7,721 nucleotides of DNA from Paenibacillus sp. UBA6285 (lineage in GTDB: Bacteria; Bacillota; Bacilli; Paenibacillales; Paenibacillaceae). The stretch lies in the NCBI GenBank assembly GCA_002438345.1, contig DJUJ01000091.1:55049-62769 (forward strand), written 5' to 3'. The translations under genes were made by a program, and so were the position numbers. Below the pieces are notes generated by a model. The model was given only the letters and a program-made list of their open reading frames with translations, made no database searches and was not told where the DNA came from. Positions 1-5,856 of this stretch are shown in pieces; the first letter of the stretch is position 1, and every line of letters begins with the position of its first letter.

Positions 1-117
1 CTCCATAGGTTCAACTTGCATCAGCATCCCTTGAACACTTACTTCTCGCGTTGTAGCGTAATTATTAAACGCCCCCTCCCACACCTGTTCCATCGACATC
101 ACTGTATAAAGTGTCAT
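1..117 (-). CDS. ylzJ: YlzJ-like small protein, N-terminal part (runs off the left edge)
   Basis: The first 39 codons of a small protein begin [13 protein letters not shown] and continue past position 1. The start and the position directly after tepA match the YlzJ-like family, short proteins (about 70 residues) of unknown function found in Bacillales between tepA and an ftsK/spoIIIE-type DNA translocase gene. The ATG (115-117) overlaps the tepA TGA in an ATGA arrangement, which suggests translational coupling. A strong SD site (AGGAGGG) lies 8 nt upstream, inside the end of tepA. No signal peptide or membrane segment is visible in the part present. The family call rests on recognition of the N-terminus and on synteny. 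Molecular function is unknown, and the missing C-terminal half cannot be judged. Confidence 0.82.
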   Translation of the reverse strand, partial: MTLYTVMSMEQVWEGAFNNYATTREVSVQGMLMQVEPME

Positions 118-893
118 TGGGTAATCCCTCCTGAAATCGTTGCTGTAGGCGCTGCAGAGAAATCCCCACCGATCATACGATTAAGATGTGCAAGAGCCGC
201 TCCAATTCCCCCCACCTCATCCATTAAGCCAAATTTTACGGCATCGAGTCCCCCGACAGCTGTTCCAATATCACGATTGAGCTCACCCGTCTTAAACATG
301 AGGTCCCGGAACTGCTCTTCAGAAATACGTGAATGAGAGGTAACGAATTTAACTACACGCTCCTGCATTTTCTCCATATATTCGAACGTCTGTGGTACTC
401 CGATTACTAGACCATTCATACGAATCGGATGAATCGTCATCGTAGCACTTTCCGCAATAATCGAATAAGTTGAAGATACTGCGATCGGAACGCCAATACT
501 ATGACCCCCCCCAATGACCACCGTTACCGTTGGTTTAGAGAGCGAAGAGATCATTTCGGCAATCGCTAGTCCAGCTTCAACATCTCCACCTACAGTATTT
601 AAAATAATAAGCAGACCTTTGATATTCTTGTTCTGTTCAGCTGCCACCAGCTGTGGAATGATATGCTCGTATTTTGTCGTTTTGTTCTGTGGAGGCATTA
701 CAATGTGGCCTTCAATTTGACCGATGATCGTTATGCAAAAGATATCCGGTTCTCCGCTAGGAACAGTCGTTTGTCCAAGCTCCTTTAGCGCTCCCATAGT
801 AGTGGGCGGCATATTCTCATTTGTACTCGGATTTTCCTCTCCAGGAATAACTTCCTCATTCTTTGCTCCATTTGTTCCATCAATGTAGTTCAT
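114..893 (-). CDS. tepA: TepA, ClpP-like serine protease (translocation-enhancing protein family)
   Basis: A 259-residue protein of the ClpP/crotonase fold, TepA branch. Residues 1-45 form a polar, acidic, Pro/Asn-rich extension without a signal peptide, so the protein is probably cytosolic. The ClpP-like core starts near residue 50. Visible motifs are [10 protein letters not shown] (99-108), the nucleophile motif GGGHSIGVP with Ser132, TMTIHP with His155, and LNRDIGT with Asp208. Together these are consistent with an intact Ser-His-Asp triad. TepA was described in B. subtilis as stimulating preprotein translocation or removal of signal peptides; its real substrates are poorly known. The ATG at 893 has the SD AAGGGAG 10 nt upstream. 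A terminator and a promoter-like sequence separate it from the RNase J gene, while it overlaps ylzJ downstream by 4 nt, so tepA-ylzJ probably form one transcript. Confidence 0.93.
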   Translation of the reverse strand: MNYIDGTNGAKNEEVIPGEENPSTNENMPPTTMGALKELGQTTVPSGEPDIFCITIIGQIEGHIVMPPQNKTTKYEHIIPQLVAAEQNKNIKGLLIILNTVGGDVEAGLAIAEMISSLSKPTVTVVIGGGHSIGVPIAVSSTYSIIAESATMTIHPIRMNGLVIGVPQTFEYMEKMQERVVKFVTSHSRISEEQFRDLMFKTGELNRDIGTAVGGLDAVKFGLMDEVGGIGAALAHLNRMIGGDFSAAPTATISGGITQ

Positions 894-977
894 CTTCGCA
901 GCTCTCCCTTTTCACGTGCAGCTCTTGTCTGCTATAGCCTTACTAACTTTCATTAGTATGACATTTCAGGGCCCCGC

Positions 978-1006
978 ATTATGCAAACCTCTCCTCAGAA
1001 TGTGAA
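978..1006 (-). promoter_or_regulatory. Candidate sigma-A promoter for tepA-ylzJ
   Basis: On the minus strand, TTCACA (1001-1006) and CATAAT (978-983) are separated by exactly 17 nt, each one base from the vegetative consensus. The site lies just downstream of the RNase J terminator and about 85 nt before the tepA ATG, where an independent promoter is needed. The leader contains a small perfect inverted repeat, TACTAA/TTAGTA (941-946 and 953-958), of unknown meaning. No transcript data; the call is from sequence only. Confidence 0.5.
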
Positions 1007-1018
1007 TATAAACAATAC

Positions 1019-1068
1019 AAAAACCCCTTCTCCCGTGGAAACCGTCCAATATTTCCGGGGAAAAGGGG
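1019..1068 (-). terminator. Rho-independent terminator of the RNase J gene
   Basis: Read on the minus strand, a long stem begins with CCCCTT (1063-1068) and closes with AAGGGG (1024-1029). Inner pairing of GGAAA with TTTCC and of CCC with GGG is interrupted by small mismatches. The stem is followed at once by TTTTT (1023-1019). It starts about 40 nt after the RNase J stop codon. The geometry is typical of an intrinsic terminator and separates this gene from tepA. Confidence 0.88.
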
Positions 1069-1108
1069 CCTATGCCCTAACTATATATTTATTTAAGGAG
1101 AATTCTCC

Positions 1109-2788
1109 TTACACTTCCATGATAATTGGCAAAATCATCGGTCTACGACGTGTTTGCTCATATAAGAAACGACCGAGCGAATCTTTCACGCTTGTTTTAA
1201 GCGAGGCCCACTCATTTACTTTCTCACTCATCAGGCGTTGCAGTGTACTGGAAACAATTCGGTTCGCTTCGTCGAGCAGTCCTTCGGACTCACGCACGTA
1301 TACAAAACCGCGGGAAATGATGTCAGGTCCGGAGACAATTGCACCATTCTGCTTGCTTAGTGTAACCACGACAACCAGAATACCATCTTGAGACAACAAC
1401 TTACGGTCACGCAATACAATATTACCTACATCGCCTACACCCAGACCGTCAATCAATACGTTACCAGCTGTTACTTTACCAGCTTTACGAGCGGCACCGC
1501 CTTGAATTTCCACAATCTCACCGATTTCAGTGATGAAAATGTTCTGTGACTCTACGCCAACGGATTCTGCCAAAAGTGCATGTTTGCGCTGCATACGGTA
1601 TTCACCGTGAATAGGAATGAAATATTTCGGTTTCATCAGGTTGAGCATAAGCTTAAGCTCTTCCTGGCTACCGTGACCGGATACGTGAACGCCGGAGTTG
1701 GAACCGCTATAAATTACGTTAGCGCCAAGACGGAACAATTCATCAATGGTACGGCCTACATATTTCTCGTTACCTGGTACCGGTGTTGCCGCAATAATAA
1801 CAGTATCACCTGGCAAGATATCTACTTTACGATGACTAGAACGTGCCATACGGGTCAATGCGGACATTGGCTCGCCTTGGCTTCCTGTGCAAAGAACAAC
1901 GACACGGTTGCCCGCCATTCTGTTCATTTCTTCTGGTTCGATCAGCATACCGTCTGGTACGTTCAGATATCCAAGCTCAGAAGCAATGGATACAACGTTT
2001 ACCATACTACGACCAATTACTGTAATCTTACGACCCGTGGATTCTGCTGCATTAACCACTTGTTGAATACGGTGCACATTGGAAGCAAAAGTTGCTACAA
2101 CGACACGTTGCTCAGCCTTGCGGAAAATGTCTTCCAGAACGATACCGACATTCTTCTCAGATGGGGTAAAGCCTGGCTTCTCAGCATTCGTACTATCCGA
2201 CAAAAGAGCAAGTACGCCCTTCTGGCCAATTTCAGCCATCCGATGCAGATTTGCAAATTGACCATTGACTGGTGTGTGGTCAAATTTGAAATCGCCCGTA
2301 TGAACTACGTTACCTTCCGGTGTTTCAATGCACACACCGACTGAATCAGGAATACTGTGGTTGGTTCTGAAGAAAGTAACTTTGAGTGAGTTGCCCAGTT
2401 GAATTTCTGAATCTTCATTAATCAGAATTCGTTTGGTGTCACCCAGCAGGTTTGCTTCCTTCAATTTGTTCTCTACAAGGCCTAATGTAAGTCTTGTTCC
2501 ATAAACCGGAAAATTCAAATTCTTCAGGACATATGGGAGACCACCGATGTGATCCTCGTGTCCGTGGGTAAGTACAATACCTCTTACCTTGTCACGGTTC
2601 TCTGTCAAATAAGAGATATCAGGAATTACAATATCAATACCGAGCATATCTTCTTCCGGGAACTTCAGTCCCGAATCTACGACTACAATGTCAGCTCCAT
2701 ATTGAATGACATACATGTTTTTCCCGATTTCTCCGACTCCGCCCAATGCGAAAATCATCAATTTATCGTTGTTGTTTTTTTTGGACAA
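1109..2788 (-). CDS. rnjB: Ribonuclease J (metallo-beta-lactamase/beta-CASP RNase), at the rnjB locus
   Basis: A 559-residue RNase J, the usual full length, acting in the cytoplasm in mRNA decay and RNA maturation as a 5'-3' exonuclease and endonuclease. The N-terminal metallo-beta-lactamase part has GGVGEIGKN (16-24), the metal-binding motif HGHEDHIGG (75-83), His144 in TNHSIPDS and Asp166 in HTGDFKFD. The beta-CASP insertion begins around SDSTNAEKPG, followed by HVSGHGSQEEL and IPIHGEYRM. The C-terminal domain ends in PMILPIIMEV, resembling the B. subtilis J2 ending. Synteny (after dapA, before tepA) also points to the RnjB (J2) branch, yet the catalytic motif is complete, as in J1. The start is TTG at 2788, supported by the SD AGGAGGG 10 nt upstream. 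The next in-frame ATG (codon 11) would cut into the first beta strand. Codons 2-5 contain a run of eight A. The gene probably has its own promoter near 3140-3169 and terminates at 1019-1068. Confidence 0.96.
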   Translation of the reverse strand: MSKKNNNDKLMIFALGGVGEIGKNMYVIQYGADIVVVDSGLKFPEEDMLGIDIVIPDISYLTENRDKVRGIVLTHGHEDHIGGLPYVLKNLNFPVYGTRLTLGLVENKLKEANLLGDTKRILINEDSEIQLGNSLKVTFFRTNHSIPDSVGVCIETPEGNVVHTGDFKFDHTPVNGQFANLHRMAEIGQKGVLALLSDSTNAEKPGFTPSEKNVGIVLEDIFRKAEQRVVVATFASNVHRIQQVVNAAESTGRKITVIGRSMVNVVSIASELGYLNVPDGMLIEPEEMNRMAGNRVVVLCTGSQGEPMSALTRMARSSHRKVDILPGDTVIIAATPVPGNEKYVGRTIDELFRLGANVIYSGSNSGVHVSGHGSQEELKLMLNLMKPKYFIPIHGEYRMQRKHALLAESVGVESQNIFITEIGEIVEIQGGAARKAGKVTAGNVLIDGLGVGDVGNIVLRDRKLLSQDGILVVVVTLSKQNGAIVSGPDIISRGFVYVRESEGLLDEANRIVSSTLQRLMSEKVNEWASLKTSVKDSLGRFLYEQTRRRPMILPIIMEV

Positions 2789-2798
2789 ATGAATCTAA

Positions 2799-2805
2799 CC
2801 CTCCT
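2799..2805 (-). promoter_or_regulatory. Shine-Dalgarno site that fixes the TTG start of RNase J
   Basis: AGGAGGG on the minus strand, 10 nt before TTG (2786-2788). The codons directly before TTG are ATT and CAT, and no ATG or GTG lies at a suitable distance. The site therefore decides in favour of a TTG start. Confidence 0.8.
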
Positions 2806-2818
2806 ATGATGTTGGACG

Positions 2819-3004
2819 TCATACTTTTATTGGTAAATATTGAACTTCGATTATTTCAGCGGCGCTGAACACATTCTTCAAACAGCTGATAGCTTCCTTA
2901 ATCAACAAGGATATTCCTAAAATCTGTAAAATGCGCAATGCGAAAGCTCCCGATTCCGGGCAGTAAAGTTCATATTGAAGCGGACAAACGCCGTCAAAAT
3001 TCAC
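2819..3004 (-). CDS. Possible small ORF in the RNase J leader (61 aa, unrecognised)
   Basis: An open frame starts at GTG (3002-3004) with an SD-like GAGGGG 7 nt upstream and ends in TGA, 30 nt before the RNase J TTG. The frame is also open upstream to a TTG at 3034, but that start has no SD site. The product begins VNFDGVCPLQYEL and has one hydrophobic stretch (ALRILQILGISLLI) that is too short and interrupted to be a confident membrane helix. It has four cysteines and no motif I recognise. It overlaps the GC-rich and CCCG hairpins, so the RNA structure may be the real feature. It could be a small protein co-expressed with RNase J, a regulatory leader ORF or a chance frame; chance is not excluded. 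Confidence 0.22.
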   Translation of the reverse strand: MNFDGVCPLQYELYCPESGAFALRILQILGISLLIKEAISCLKNVFSAAEIIEVQYLPIKV

Positions 3005-3139
3005 CGTCGCGCCCCTCGCGCGAAGACATGTCAATCATTTACACAGACTCATCTTGGGACCTATCCTGTCTCACAATGTATACCATTGACGGAAGATTAC
3101 CGCATATTTAATTTTAACCGCACCCAGTCACTTAAAATC

Positions 3140-3169
3140 ATTATACATGATTTTTTTGGCAAAAGACAA
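3140..3169 (-). promoter_or_regulatory. Candidate sigma-A promoter for the RNase J gene
   Basis: On the minus strand a perfect -10 box TATAAT (3140-3145) lies 18 nt after TTGTCT (3164-3169, four of six consensus bases). The spacer contains a run of seven A. The site lies about 70 nt beyond the dapA terminator and is the best promoter-like sequence in the dapA-RNase J gap. The expected transcription start is near 3133. Confidence 0.6.
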
Positions 3170-3239
3170 GTCACCCTATCTCGTATCCAAATTCTTTCCT
3201 TAAATGCGACCCAATATTTTAGCAAAATATTATAAATAC

Positions 3240-3271
3240 AAAAACCGGCTCTCCAAAGGAGTAGCCGGTTT
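3240..3271 (-). terminator. Rho-independent terminator of dapG-dapA
   Basis: On the minus strand, AAACCGGCT (3271-3263) pairs with AGCCGGTTT (3250-3242). CTCC/GGAG pairing extends the stem inward past one bulged base, with a 3-nt loop. A run of five T ends at 3240. It begins 28 nt after the dapA stop codon. A strong hairpin and T run make it a clear end to the dapG-dapA transcript. Confidence 0.92.
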
Positions 3272-3298
3272 AAAACGAATAACATCACTGATTAGCAC

Positions 3299-4174
3299 TT
3301 AGTGAAATAGTGCTTCAATAAAGGCCGCCTCAGCTTCCGTAGGTGAAATAAGTGGCAATCTAACGCCTCCAACAGGCAACCCCTTCAGACTTAAAGCATA
3401 TTTGACAGCTGAAGGATTCGGCAGAGGTTGCGGACATTCGAACAGTCCTTTAAAAATTGGGAACATTTGTCGATGAATCTCTCCCGCTCGCTGAACGTTC
3501 CCGGAGGTATAAGCATATATCATTTCTGACATCTGCATTCCAACCACGTGACTAGCTACACTGATAATTCCGTATCCTCCGACCGCGAGACTTGCTAAGC
3601 CCGCTGAATCATCACCTGTATATACACGGAAATCATCTGAACATGCAGAAGCGATAAGCGTAATCTGATCGACAGATGCGCATTCTTTTGTCGCAACGAT
3701 ATTCGAAATTACAGCAAGTCGAAGGGTTGTGGCTACACTCATACTCACACCCGTACGACCGGGAACATTATACAGAATCACTGGCAATGAAGTCTCCGAA
3801 GCAATCGCGGAAAAATGCTGATAGAGCCCTTCCTGATTGGGCTTATTGTAATATGGAACGACAAGAAGCACACCATCCACACCAATTTTCTCAGCTTCCT
3901 TCGTGAGGTGAATAGAATGTTTCGTGTTATTGCTACCTGTTCCAGCGATGACTTTACAGCGTCCATTCGCCTTCTCTAGTACAAAAGAAAACAGTTGTAG
4001 TTTCTCCTCATCACTCAACGTTGGAGATTCCCCAGTAGTGCCACAAACAATCAATGCCTCTGATTTCTGTTCCTCAATCAAATAATCGATAAGCTGTGAA
4101 GTTACATCCCAGTTGATTTCTCCATCCCCGTCAAAGGGGGTTACCATGCCTGTTATTAATCTTCCGAAATCCAC
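3299..4174 (-). CDS. dapA: DapA, 4-hydroxy-tetrahydrodipicolinate synthase
   Basis: A 291-residue class I aldolase-type TIM barrel, the usual length. It condenses pyruvate with aspartate semialdehyde, the first committed step towards diaminopimelate, lysine and dipicolinate. Visible motifs are CGTTGESPTLS (44-54, with the active-site Thr46/Thr47), YYNKP with Tyr109, YNVPGRTG (135-142, with catalytic Tyr135 and Arg140) and ATKECAS with the Schiff-base Lys163, followed by GGYGIISV. All expected catalytic residues are present. The start is GTG (4172-4174) with SD AAGGAGG 8 nt upstream, and the protein then begins (M)DFGRLITGMVTPF as in the family. An upstream in-frame extension to 4216 would overlap dapG and has no SD support. 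The gap to dapG is 16 nt, so the two are co-transcribed. A terminator follows, leaving RNase J in a separate unit. Confidence 0.97.
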   Translation of the reverse strand: MDFGRLITGMVTPFDGDGEINWDVTSQLIDYLIEEQKSEALIVCGTTGESPTLSDEEKLQLFSFVLEKANGRCKVIAGTGSNNTKHSIHLTKEAEKIGVDGVLLVVPYYNKPNQEGLYQHFSAIASETSLPVILYNVPGRTGVSMSVATTLRLAVISNIVATKECASVDQITLIASACSDDFRVYTGDDSAGLASLAVGGYGIISVASHVVGMQMSEMIYAYTSGNVQRAGEIHRQMFPIFKGLFECPQPLPNPSAVKYALSLKGLPVGGVRLPLISPTEAEAAFIEALFH

Positions 4175-4182
4175 ATTGAATT

Positions 4183-4189
4183 CCTCCTT
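4183..4189 (-). promoter_or_regulatory. Shine-Dalgarno site that fixes the GTG start of dapA
   Basis: AAGGAGG on the minus strand lies in the 16-nt gap after the dapG stop codon and 8 nt before GTG. It fills nearly half the gap and fits translation re-initiation after dapG. Confidence 0.85.
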
Positions 4190-4190
4190 G

Positions 4191-5414
4191 TCAGCGGTGC
4201 AATTCAAACATAGCATGCAGCGAACGCAGGGACTGTACCATATCTTCTTGCTTCACAAGCACCCAAATGGTCGTATTCGAATCTGCGGATTGGAGAATCT
4301 GAATATTTTGTGAGCTAAGCGCCTCAACGATACGAGCCATAATACCAGGTACACCGTTAATTCCGCCCCCAATAACGGAAACCTTTGCGCAACCAGATAA
4401 ACTCTTCGGACGCAGACCCAATTGCTGGAGAACAGAAATGGCCTTCTCTGATTTGTCATCGAACACAGTATAAAGAGCTTCCGTAGGTGTTACATTAATA
4501 AAATCAACGCTTATACCATTGTCAGCCATACTCTTAAAAATTTGCAGTTGAACGCCAGTTCCATTTCCGTCTGGACATTCCACAGAAATCTGTGTGACGT
4601 TGCTGACGTAAGCAATCCCTGTCACGAAGCGATCTACAATGCCACCAGACTGGATGTCGTTGAATCCTTCAGGATTCGTAACCAGCGTACCTTCATTCTC
4701 CGAAAATGTTGAACGAACACGTACAGGAATCTGTGCCTGCATAGCAATCTCTACCGCACGTGGATGGATTACTTTTGCTCCTTGATGAGCCATATTGCAT
4801 ATTTCAGTATAACTAACATAAGTTAGTGGCTTAGCATCTTCAACGATCCGCGGATCCGCTGTAAGAATCCCGTTAACATCTGTATAGATATCCACCATAT
4901 CTGCATGAAGAGCAGCACCTAGTGCAGTCGCAGAGGTGTCACTTCCTCCACGGCCCAAAGTCGTTAAATCACCAGCTTCAGTCTGACCTTGGAATCCCGT
5001 CACTATAACCACTTTATCTTCACGCAGTTCGCGGAGGATTCGTTCAGGACGTACATCTAGAATTCTTGCATTGCCATAGTTGCTATCTGTCATGAATCCA
5101 GCCTGAGCTCCCGTTAATACCGTAGAAGCAATACCCTCATTCTCCAACAGCCCACAAAGTGTAGTAGCAGAGATAATCTCACCACAGCACATTAAGAGAT
5201 CCTTCTCACGCTCTGGGAGTGAATCTCCATTCTGTACGGCCCAATCCAGCAAAGTATCTGTTGCATAAGGTTCTCCGCGTCGGCCCATAGCCGAAACAAC
5301 AATGACCAAACTATAGCCACTTGCCAGCTCCCGTTTGACATTACGAATTACGTGTTCTCTAGCTTGCGGTGTTGAAAGCGATGTTCCTCCAAATTTTTGT
5401 ACCAGAATACCCAT
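4191..5414 (-). CDS. dapG: DapG, aspartokinase (ACT-domain regulated)
   Basis: A 407-residue aspartokinase, which phosphorylates aspartate to open the pathway to lysine, diaminopimelate, threonine and methionine. The kinase domain shows KFGGTS (7-12), VVSAMGRRG (39-47), FMTDSNYGNA, the signature TTLGRGGSDTSATALG, DIYTDVNGILTADPR and KVIHPRAVEIA. The C-terminal part (roughly from residue 265) has the two tandem ACT domains that bind an amino-acid effector. The position before dapA and the length fit DapG (aspartokinase I), which in B. subtilis is inhibited by meso-diaminopimelate; the effector here is inferred. The ATG at 5414 has SD GGAGG 8 nt upstream and gives the family N-terminus MGILVQKFGG. 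An upstream in-frame extension to 5456 lacks such support. In relatives asd lies directly upstream; here that gene is a remnant, so dapG may rely on a new or rearranged promoter. Confidence 0.97.
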   Translation of the reverse strand: MGILVQKFGGTSLSTPQAREHVIRNVKRELASGYSLVIVVSAMGRRGEPYATDTLLDWAVQNGDSLPEREKDLLMCCGEIISATTLCGLLENEGIASTVLTGAQAGFMTDSNYGNARILDVRPERILRELREDKVVIVTGFQGQTEAGDLTTLGRGGSDTSATALGAALHADMVDIYTDVNGILTADPRIVEDAKPLTYVSYTEICNMAHQGAKVIHPRAVEIAMQAQIPVRVRSTFSENEGTLVTNPEGFNDIQSGGIVDRFVTGIAYVSNVTQISVECPDGNGTGVQLQIFKSMADNGISVDFINVTPTEALYTVFDDKSEKAISVLQQLGLRPKSLSGCAKVSVIGGGINGVPGIMARIVEALSSQNIQILQSADSNTTIWVLVKQEDMVQSLRSLHAMFELHR

Positions 5415-5464
5415 GTATAATTCCTCCATTATTGTCAAAGCAAACACACTAAACATTCGTAATC

Positions 5465-5489
5465 AGAACTCATTTCGGTTCTAAATGAG
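5465..5489 (-). repeat. Two overlapping, mutually exclusive inverted repeats upstream of dapG
   Basis: In plus-strand reading, AGAAC (5465-5469) pairs with GTTCT (5478-5482), while CTCATTT (5469-5475) pairs with AAATGAG (5483-5489). The second is a perfect 7-bp repeat with a 7-nt loop. Each hairpin uses bases within the other, so only one can form at a time. They lie 50-75 nt before the dapG start. They could be an operator or a switchable leader structure, or chance pairing in AT-rich DNA. Confidence 0.4.
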
Positions 5490-5532
5490 AAATTCCATTA
5501 CAGTACGTAAGCTTATTTCTTAAGTAAGTCAA

Positions 5533-5562
5533 GCATAAACGCCTTCGGCGTCCTTATAATGC
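5533..5562. repeat. GC-clamped hairpin upstream of dapG
   Basis: ACGCC (5539-5543) and GGCGT (5547-5551) form a perfect stem with a TTC loop. Outer pairing of GCATAA (5533-5538) with TTAT and ATGC (5554-5562) extends it past a CC bulge and one unpaired A. There is no T run, so it is not an intrinsic terminator. It sits next to the AT-rich palindrome at 5583-5625, and the two may form one composite palindromic element. Confidence 0.5.
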
Positions 5563-5581
5563 CGGTAAGTGTATATGCAAA
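5553..5581 (-). promoter_or_regulatory. Weak candidate promoter for dapG-dapA
   Basis: On the minus strand, TTTGCA (5576-5581) and TATAAG (5553-5558) are 17 nt apart, with four and five consensus matches. The site lies within the palindromic stretch between the asd remnant and dapG, about 140 nt before the dapG ATG. A nearby TTGACT (5527-5532) is a good -35 box but has no fitting -10. This is the best candidate seen, but it is weak. Confidence 0.28.
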
Positions 5582-5625
5582 AAATATATGAAAGTATAAG
5601 TGCAAAACTTATACTTTCTTATATT
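5579..5625 (-). terminator. AT-rich palindrome with T run (terminator-like; repeat-family member)
   Basis: A perfect 12-bp inverted repeat, GAAAGTATAAGT (5590-5601) and ACTTATACTTTC (5607-5618), surrounds a 5-nt loop. After one mismatch, six further A-T pairs continue the stem to 5583 and 5625. On the minus strand the stem runs into six T (5584-5579), so it could end dpaAB transcription, although such an AT-rich stem would be a weak terminator. The right arm contains a 17-nt string that recurs exactly at 7463-7479, which suggests a dispersed repeat rather than a dedicated terminator. Confidence 0.5.
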
Positions 5626-5801
5626 GTGAAAATGGTTGTACCGCCCTCGAAATGAGGACGGTAGCAGATGTGCTTATATTTTTTTGGTAGCAATGATCTC
5701 AGCAATGGGTATAGCAGATCTTGGCTTTGAGCGTTAATGACCGTGTCTTTTGAATCAAGATTAGCTCCGACTACGGCGACATTTAACTTCTCATTGCTCA
5801 T
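5619..5801 (-). pseudogene. asd: Remnant of asd (aspartate-semialdehyde dehydrogenase)
   Basis: The ATG (5799-5801) follows a good SD (GGGGAG, 9 nt upstream). It opens with MSNEKLNVAVVGA, the typical Asd N-terminus running into the NADP-binding loop. The expected continuation of the Gly-rich GATGAVG motif is missing. The frame instead continues with NLDSKDTVINAQ and stops after 60 codons, whereas Asd is about 340-360 residues and carries a catalytic Cys and His absent here. The position between dpaB and dapG is exactly where asd lies in Bacillales. Seen: SD, 13 matching codons and an early stop. Inferred: a large internal deletion or rearrangement of asd. The tail may retain scrambled asd sequence (see findings). 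A 60-residue protein could still be made, but it cannot have Asd activity. Confidence 0.8.
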
Positions 5802-5856
5802 TTGGTGCATCTCCCCTTTTTATTGTCCACAACTAGATCCGCCGATTTCGTATATT

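Larger units (their letters stand above)
2789..3239 (-). other. Long intergenic region and probable leader of the RNase J mRNA
   Basis: About 450 bases between the dapA terminator and the RNase J start hold no convincing known gene. A promoter-like sequence sits at 3140-3169, so the RNase J transcript would carry an untranslated or weakly translated leader of about 345 nt. The leader contains a GC-rich perfect hairpin, TCGCGC-CCCTC-GCGCGA (plus-strand reading, 3007-3023), and a second stem, CCCG-ATTC-CGGG (2949-2960). A possible 61-codon ORF (3004-2819) lies within it. I recognise no known riboswitch class or T-box in it. Confidence 0.5.

Noticed and set aside
981..1391. Plus-strand open frame of 136 codons covering the RNase J terminator and 3' end
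   Set aside because: It would translate through a strong terminator stem and antisense to the conserved RNase J C-terminus. It has no start signal or family resemblance.
1580..2344. Long plus-strand open frame of 254 codons opposite the RNase J gene
   Set aside because: It lies wholly antisense to a certain gene, lacks a Shine-Dalgarno site, and its product is rich in Cys, His, Tyr and Asn with no recognisable motif, as expected for a shadow frame.
3028..3060. Plus-strand ATTTACACAGACT followed by TTGGGAC resembles the end of an IS256-type insertion sequence
   Set aside because: The similarity is from memory and short. No matching inverted end, target duplication or transposase fragment is visible nearby, so it is not called as a mobile element.
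5504..5532. TTGACT (5527-5532) as the -35 box of a dapG promoter
   Set aside because: At 17-nt spacing the -10 position reads TACGTA, only two of six consensus bases, and no better box occurs at 16-18 nt.
5415..5582. Lysine riboswitch upstream of dapG
   Set aside because: The region is about the minimum length, shows none of the conserved lysine-element junction sequences I know, and has no terminator next to the dapG start.
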